24,291 nucleotides of DNA from Rhizophagus sp. LPA8_4_AMF (taxonomy: Eukaryota; Glomeromycota; Glomeromycetes; Glomerales; Glomeraceae), in contig JADRCO010000948.1 of NCBI GenBank assembly GCA_021464525.1, positions 1 to 24,291 on the forward strand. Reading direction: 5' to 3'. Under the pieces are notes generated by a model that made no database searches, was not told the DNA's origin, and worked only from the letters and a program-made list of their open reading frames with translations. This document shows, one piece after another, positions 18,163 to 24,291 of this stretch (position 1 is the stretch's first letter; each line of letters starts with the position of its first letter). The translations under genes were made by a program, and so were the position numbers.

Positions 18163-20759
18163 ATGAACCCAAATTCATTCATTAATGACGAAACAGATCT
18201 AAATTCACCCATTGATGATGAAACAAACCTAAATCCATACAAAATAGACGAATCCAATGGACCAGATGAGCCATCCAATTCTTTAGAATTAACCTCTGGA
18301 CTTATCTTTACTGGCTGGGAAGACTTCAAAAGTTGGATACAAAGATTTGCGTTAAAAGAGGGTTTCAGTTATAAGATCAGAACAAGTGAAACTATTCAAG
18401 GTGTGATACGAAGGGCTACTTACGAATGCGCAAAATCTGGGACTCATAATCTACAAACTACATCAGATCCAACAAAGCAACGCAATGCTCATTCCCAATA
18501 AATACTATGTCCTTGGAAACTTAACATCATTCGTCCGAAATCAGGAGTTGTAAAAATAAACTCGTTTAATAATGAACATAATCATCTACTTATCCCGATT
18601 ATTCAAGAAATAGCCCTATGGTTTCAGAAGTTGACAAAAGAAATGTTGGATGATATAGAGAAGTACATAATCCAAGGGCGAATAAATTCGGTATCTATAT
18701 ATCCCCTATTAAGGCATGACTATCCAGATCAGCCTATTCACAAGAAAGATTTGTATAACGTGATTTATCAGTTTTGACAAAAACACAATCTAGGAGATGG
18801 GGATACCTCTCAAATGCTTCAGCTATTAATAGACTGGAAGGATTTAGAGCCGCTTTAGGTTGTAAAGGCACGATTAGATCTAATCTCAAGAAGGTTGATT
18901 TTTCTCTTATAGATGTCATCTATGCAAAGAGAATTATATAGCAAGCACAATGACGTCATAATAGTTGATAGCACCTACAATACAAACTGATTTCAGATGA
19001 TCCTTTGTATTGTAACCATAATCGATAATAACTACAGAACCAGAATCATGGCGTGCATGATAATTGAGGACGAAATACTGGATACTTATCGATAGATATT
19101 TGATAGTATATTCACCGAAATGGGTGTTTCTCCAGGAGTCATTTTTTCTGATTCTGATCCTTCTTTGGTTCGTTCGATCAAGAATATTTATCCCAATACT
19201 CAGCACCTGCTGTGCATATTTCACATAGATTTGAACCTCCAGAAAAAGTTCAAAAGAAAACTGGGCAGTCAGTTTGAGGAATTCTGTCGTAAATTTTATA
19301 TATGTCAGAATTCTCTTTGCGAAGAACTATTCGAAATTCGATGGAGACAATTAGTTGAAGAGTACCCAGTAGCGGTTAAGTATTTGACTAACACCCTTTA
19401 TAGTACTAAGAATTCGTGGGCGGTACCTTGAATTCATAACCGATTTACAGCCGGTATTCAAAGCACACAACAAATCAAATCAATAAATAGTTATGTGCAC
19501 GGCAAAGTAGATCGTTCTATATCGTTATATAATCTGTTGATTAGTATTAATGATTACATTAAGAATGACGAACATTTTGAGCAATTCAAAGTTGAACGAA
19601 ATGCCTTACCTACGATTGGTATGCCGATGCTGAATACAAGATTTTTCAGTCAAGTGGACGCTATTATCAAAGAATTTTTAACTCCAACAATGCTCGGGAA
19701 ACAAAGAGGTCAAATGAATCAATCTGTATGTTATGACATTAGTCAGATCACAGATTGGCGTCATTTGATGGAGGTAAAAATTATTTTGAAATTTATTTGA
19801 GATAGGATGCAAGTTTGCGAAGGGCAAATCACAAAATTTATATCTACTAATCTCATTATTTTTGATCGATTCTACATTTCCTATGATTATAGATAGAAAC
19901 TAATAATGAAAAAATAAGTATAGGAATCAGAGAACAAGAGCAAGACACAAGGCAAATCCTTTTGCAATCGTTGGTTTCAACTATACCAATAGAAGCAATT
20001 CTTGAAGTGTGAAACATACGAGCAACCGGCACACAGGGAATCGGACATTATGTAATTCTACTCAACGAAGGCACGCATTTATGCACTTGTCTCCTTTTAA
20101 TTAATAAGAAATTGGTATGTCAGCACTTTTTCCGTGTCGATACCTACTCTAGACTTGCCACCTTCCACATATGCATGATCCCGAATCGATGGTATAAAAA
20201 TCCTGATGTTGAACTGAATGATCTCCTACAACAATATTCTTTTATCCCAGTATGTGATAAGATACAATCGGAAGATAACATACCATTCAAAAATCCTATC
20301 ACTTTTCAACACTTCTTTTCTATTCGGATTGATTCATGCGGTACTCAACTATCTCAATCAGCCATAAACTCGCCTAAAGCTATGTATGCGAAATTGGCCG
20401 GATTATCAAAAAAGGCTATTGACTGTGCTCTTAAAAGCGATAAGCAACAAGAATTGTTAAATATTTTTAAGGCCTTTATTTATGACGTAAAAAGCAGACT
20501 AGAACCAGAAGACTTTACTGATATTATTAATCCTGTTATTATCAAGCATAAAGGTCAGCCGCCGAAAAGGCTAATAGCGAGCGTTGAAAAGGGTTTAAAT
20601 AGAGAAAAATGGGTTCTAAAGGATATTAGCAGTGGTAATATAATAGAAGACAACAATACTTCAAATATTATAGAAGACACTACAAATGATGCAAAAGGCC
20701 AAAAGTGTGGTAAATGTAAGCAGTATGGGCACTACGCGAAGACGTGTCAAAATATTTAG
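18163..20759 (+). pseudogene. FAR1/SWIM MULE transposase with many stops
   Basis: Domains in order: acidic N-terminus; FAR1-like DNA-binding domain from about 18301 (GWEDFKSWIQRFALKEGF, then RRATYEC, CPW and EHNH zinc ligands); MULE core with VDSTYNT at about 18964 (first Asp at 18967), VIFSDSDPS at about 19138 (second Asp) and LLCIFHIDLN; a SWIM finger with CTC at 20082-20090 and CQH at 20118-20126; and a CCHC knuckle CGKCKQYGHYAKTC near the end. A GT-AG intron fits 19774-19892. In-frame stops lie at 18499-18501, 18775-18777, 18856-18858, 18910-18912, 18988-18990, 19093-19095, 19429-19431 and 20010-20012. Against the family sequence as I know it, five fall at Trp codons and two at Arg (CGA) codons, all explicable by C-to-T changes on one strand or the other. 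Length otherwise matches a full transposase; no large deletion is evident. Confidence 0.85.
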
Positions 20760-20896
20760 CATTTAGATGCATTTATTTAGGAGGTATTATTTAGGTGCAT
20801 TTATTTAGGCGCATTTATTGTATATGATTGGTTAATTGATTTTATATAATAAAATATATCACAGTTTAAAGTCACATGATATAAAAATTTATTAAA

Positions 20897-20929
20897 TCAC
20901 GTGATACATGTCCACACACTATGTGTACA
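20897..20929. repeat. Right terminal inverted repeat of the MULE
   Basis: Inverted copy of 17762-17795; ends ATGTGTACA. Confidence 0.8.
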
Positions 20930-22759
20930 AATAGAAATAGCCTAAAATTAAAATATAATATACTGGTAATATATCTTTATTAAAAAAATTATTAAATAAA
21001 AATACAATAATTTATTATATATAAGTAATTAATATTTAATTACAATTATTAAATTAAATCTGAAACTATGGATATCTATATTTTAAGTTATATAAACTAT
21101 TCTGTACGTAATTCTTTATTATTAAAATATTATTTTTTATAACTAAAAATTCTTTTTCTTTCCTTACAATTAAAATTTTTATTTATCTAAAATTTTTTTA
21201 TATTTAGAATTACAAATATAAAAATTACTAAAGCTTACCAGTTACTACAGTTACCAGTAATAATAGTCATCATACCAGTATTATAATTTACTTTTAGCCA
21301 GAATTAAAAATCTAATAAAACACTTAGCATTACATCATAAATTCATCATTAGTGACTATTACTATATTTAGTAATATTCTACAATTATTATATATATTGC
21401 CAAAATTTAATATTTGAGATTTAAGTTATAATAAAGTTAATTTGAAATTTGAAATTTGGTACTATATGTAAGGATTCCTTAATGTATAGTGGAGATGTAT
21501 GATATTACTGTACAAACTGGCTGGTATTAATGTTAATGCTATCACATGCAAGTGCATAACTCCTAAAGTTAGACCAGTCTATACATTAATATCATATATC
21601 CTTATTGTATATTAAGGATACATTATATGAAAATTTAGAATTTAGAATTTGAAATTGGCAATTTTAAATTTGAATTGCATATAAGAATACTTAAGGACTA
21701 TATTTTTCAATATAAAAACTATTAAAATATAGAATTCCTAATGTAAAGTACAGTTAAACTTCCATATAATCACCTATTTGGTTTCTTCAAAGTTGTTGAT
21801 TATATTAGAAGTGTAATTCTATAAAAATTTTTAAATTTAGCCAAAATTAAATTCTGGCTGAAATTATAAAAAAATTTGAAATTCTGGCCAAATATAATGC
21901 TAATTAATTACAAAGTTTAGTTTTATTATTCATCAGATAATTTTTTGGAATGAAGATCTGTGCAATTCTCTGAAATGAAGATTTCTTATAAATCTTTAAT
22001 CCTGTTACAAGACATCAAAAAAGAATTTTAATAATGAATCTACAAAATTTTCAAAATATTAAAAAAAATGAAAAATATAAAATACCACATCTGCGATATG
22101 TTATTACTCCTTAATTAATCACGTAATTGATTAGTTTTTATAATCTGCAATATGTAATTTTGTAATTTATTTGCCAGTTATCAGCAATTTTGTTACAATA
22201 TAAATAATATACATTTCTTTCTTTGTTTCAGTTAATTAATTCTTAATTGCAATAATTGCAATAAATAACTTCTTTTTTTTTGCATTGTTCTACTTCACCA
22301 GTTCTTGCCATTTGTATTATAAAGTAAATAATACGTCTCTTTTTTTTTGTCTTTACACGATTAAGGTTGCTTGACTAAACCCTTCTAAAATTCTATGATT
22401 AGTTTTGCCTAGATTTTAATATGAATTCAATATAGTTCGCAGAGTTTCTTCAATTTCGCTATTTACTAATATAATTTTGGCAGTTTCAGCATTCGACTAA
22501 TTTTGCCAACTTTTTAATAAAACTTTAATATAGTTTTGTTAAGTTTTATCTTTCATCATTATACCAATTTGCTAAACTCCTTAATTTTGGCAAGCAATCT
22601 TATACACGATTTTTACTCTTTGCAATGATATCTTTTTCATACTATACTATGTCTTTTTTATACTTTCTTTATTTTTTCATTCTTTTTTATTCTATTTTCT
22701 TTAGATTTTCCAGTTCTCAATGATATATAAGTGATTCCATATTACAAGCTTATATGAAG
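20930..22759. other. A+T-rich non-coding region
   Basis: No gene is supported. It contains the hairpin element at 21460-21630 and, from about 22390 to 22600, a low-complexity area of recurring TAATTTTGGC/TTTTGCC and TTTAATATAGTT strings that looks like a decayed dispersed repeat. Confidence 0.5.
21460..21630. mobile_element. MITE-like hairpin element, about 170 bp
   Basis: The left arm from about 21463 to 21530 (GTAAGGATTCCTTAATGTAT, then ATGATATTACTGTA, then ACTGG) matches the complement of about 21567-21629 (TCCTTAATATAC, then ATGATATTAATGTA, then ACTGG) with small gaps. The central loop, about 21535-21565, holds the short partial palindrome ATGCAAGTGCAT. There is no coding capacity. Confidence 0.6.
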
Positions 22760-23240
22760 GTAAAGTATTTTCAAATTGGGAGCTATGTGATTTGTTTATA
22801 AATGAATAAGTAAAAATAAGAGTTTCAATATAATAAAAGATATAGTTACTAAAGAAGGAGATTATATAAGGAGAAGGACTTATATTTGTAAATATGGGAA
22901 AAAGTATACTTCAAATTCTAACAAAGACATTAATACCAAAAAGATATCATATTTATGGTGTTTAAATGCTTCTTGTCCTAAAAAAAACAATTCAAATTTC
23001 TCAATTTTTATTAATAAACTTGTGGATAAGCATAATCATAAGTTGAATATAGAAACTATTACATTTAGAGAAGGTAAAAGATTTAGTAATGAAATGTTAG
23101 AGGATATACAATTCTTGACAAATCACTATAAAATAAAAGCTACTATGCAAAGATGATATTTAGAAGCTAAATACTCCACTCATCTACTATATAGCAGGAA
23201 CTTATATACAGCAATTCAAAAGTTTCATTCTATATAAAAT
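22760..23240 (+). pseudogene. Old FAR1-domain fragment of a MULE transposase
   Basis: Pieces of a FAR1-type N-terminal domain are readable: FSNWELCDLFINE from about 22768, then in another frame GDYIRRRTYICKYGKKYTSN (about 22858-22917), SYLWCLNASCPKK, and LVDKHNHKLN with the zinc-binding Cys/His residues, followed by EGKRFSNEMLEDIQFL. A stop lies at 23154-23156, after which TTHLLYSRNLYTA-like residues continue. No MULE core, SWIM finger or terminal repeats are attached, so this is a decayed 5' fragment, more diverged than the copy at 18163-20759 and from a different subfamily. Confidence 0.65.
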
Positions 23241-23511
23241 CACTTTCAAATGTTATAGCTAAAATATTAAATTAGCTTGATTAACCAAAAAGATAGATTC
23301 AAGATAGATAGTGGCTAGAAGATAAGATGATGATAATACATTAATACACTTAGTGTAGATTATACATGAAACTGAAATTAAAAGTACAAAGTTGAAATAT
23401 TTTAGTCTGAAGGCCCAAAGTCATAATTAAGGTCGAATTAAAGTCAAAATTACATCATATCACATGATTTTAAATAGATATGAATTATATAAAACTAAAT
23501 CGTCATAATTC

Positions 23512-24245
23512 CATCATTATCAAACCTAGAGAGATAATCTTACCATTATTAGAATCCTCTTGTCAAGACGAATCTAATCAAAAAATATTTATCAAAATTC
23601 AATCACTGGATATCAAGATAATTGACCTTGAATTTTATTAGAATAAAAATCTCAATAGCTTTATCAATATCGATCCTAGAGGGATGATCTTACAGTCATT
23701 AGATTCGTCTTGTTACAACAAATCTGAATGAAAAAAAGATTATTGAAATTTAATTACTGGATGCCAAGATAATTAATTTTGAAATTTTTTATTATTTGTA
23801 TAATCAAAATTATATAATATGACGTAATTTCGGCCATTTGACTTTTGAGAGGGTCCAGGTTAAAATTATTTTGACCATTTTGACCATTTTGGCCATTTTG
23901 GCCATTTTAATTTTGGTTTTATATATAGTGTGAATGATACCAGCTCAAGTAGAAAGCTGGATTCTTTATAATGATTGCATTATTAATATATATAAAGTCA
24001 AAATTAGGTTAATTTTAACTATCAAAATGGTCAAAATGGTCAAAATTAATTTAACTTTAGCCTTCCAAAAGTCAAAATAGTTGAATTAGATATTGAATAA
24101 CTATCTATATTATTAAAATTTAATAAATTTATTTTAAATTTATCTTGACATCTAGTGATCAGAAACTGATGATCTATAGTTCATTTGAAAGCTCTAATCG
24201 AGATGAATCGAATGGCAGTAAGATTAGGGTGTGCCAGAAATCAGC
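23512..24245. mobile_element. Large foldback element with duplicated outer segment
   Basis: A segment of about 125 bp occurs twice in direct orientation (about 23512-23640 and 23663-23790; both have CCTAGAGrGATrATCTTAC, and ACTGGATrnCAAGATAATT) and a third time inverted at about 24110-24240. Inside these, about 23836-23930 (with repeated TTTTGACCATTTTGACCA) is complementary to about 23990-24085 (with CAAAATGGTCAAAATGGTCA). The inner and outer matches are collinear, so arms of roughly 270 nt flank a loop of about 60 nt that contains CCAGCTCAAGTAGAAAGCTGG. No coding capacity. The end may extend beyond the window. Confidence 0.6.
23865..23910. repeat. Short tandem array of TTTTGACCA/TTTTGGCCA units
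   Basis: Four to five consecutive 9-10-nt units of the type ATTTTGrCC lie in the left arm of the foldback element; two matching units are in the right arm on the opposite strand. Confidence 0.6.
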
Positions 24246-24291
24246 TGATTTAAAAGGGGGTGGGGGAGTCAAGCTTCAAATCAGGTCTATA

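Larger units (their letters stand above)
17762..20929 (+). mobile_element. FAR1-type Mutator-like element (MULE), 3.2 kb
   Basis: Terminal inverted repeats match closely over about 34 bp (17762-17795 and 20897-20929), each containing TAGTGTGTGGACA and the palindrome ATCACGTGAT, and weakly for another 25 bp. The interior encodes one MULE transposase with an N-terminal FAR1 zinc domain, MULE core, SWIM finger and C-terminal zinc knuckle, the arrangement abundant in Rhizophagus. No clear 9-bp target duplication flanks it, so one end may have been altered or the outer boundary may be off by a few bases. Multiple stops make it non-autonomous today. Confidence 0.85.

Noticed and set aside
18934-19224. 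Minus-strand frame of 96 codons opposite the MULE core
   Set aside because: The plus strand encodes the family's VDSTYNT and SDSDPS motifs; the minus frame is open only by chance.
1-24291. tRNA, rRNA, CRISPR arrays, LTR retroelements or capsid-bearing elements
   Set aside because: No cloverleaf or polymerase III box pairs, no regularly spaced identical repeats with unique spacers, and no reverse transcriptase, integrase of retroviral type or capsid motifs were recognised by eye in any frame.

Overview
The window is eukaryotic, very A+T-rich, has short fungal-type introns (about 60-90 nt in the two spliced host genes, the last flavodoxin intron being 276 nt), and is packed with DNA transposons and small inverted-repeat elements. 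Three things point to an arbuscular mycorrhizal fungus (Glomeromycotina, Rhizophagus-like): FAR1/SWIM-type Mutator-like transposons of the kind abundant there, an OTT_1508-like deaminase remnant, and a fragment of the short repetitive coiled-coil family that begins SIDSLRELNAKLL. This assignment rests on family recognition from memory, not on a database search.

Layout. 513-1589 (+) is an intronless gene for a basic S/T-P-rich protein with a C-terminal coiled coil. 2035-5727 is bounded by long (about 200 bp) terminal inverted repeats and carries a GC-richer dispersed repeat, a coiled-coil gene fragment and a broken deaminase gene, but no visible transposase. 6113-7331 (-) is a four-exon flavodoxin-like NAD(P)H:quinone oxidoreductase (WrbA/Pst2/Ycp4 family) whose last exon adds a lysine-rich tail with a Cys-Cys pair. 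9042-11175 (+) is a nine-exon Cdh1/Fizzy-related activator of the anaphase-promoting complex, with an intact C-box and Ile-Arg tail. The two host genes are divergent and separated by 1.7 kb.

From 11.4 kb onward the window is almost all repeats: a hairpin at 11400-11449; a 474-bp MITE with TA target duplication at 12334-12807; a second small MITE at about 12915-13100; a 4.4-kb TIR transposon at 13367-17742 with a multi-exon D-D-E transposase I cannot place in a named superfamily; a 3.2-kb FAR1-type Mutator-like element at 17762-20929, only 19 bp downstream; a MITE-like hairpin at 21460-21630; an older FAR1 transposase fragment at about 22760-23240; and a large foldback structure with internal direct repeats at 23512-24245.

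The most interesting items are the inverted-repeat element carrying the deaminase remnant, the unclassified D-D-E transposon, the flavodoxin gene whose last splice donor itself contains the stop codon of the shorter form, and the strongly G:C-to-A:T biased nonsense changes in the Mutator-like transposase. I see no RNA genes, CRISPR arrays or LTR elements.
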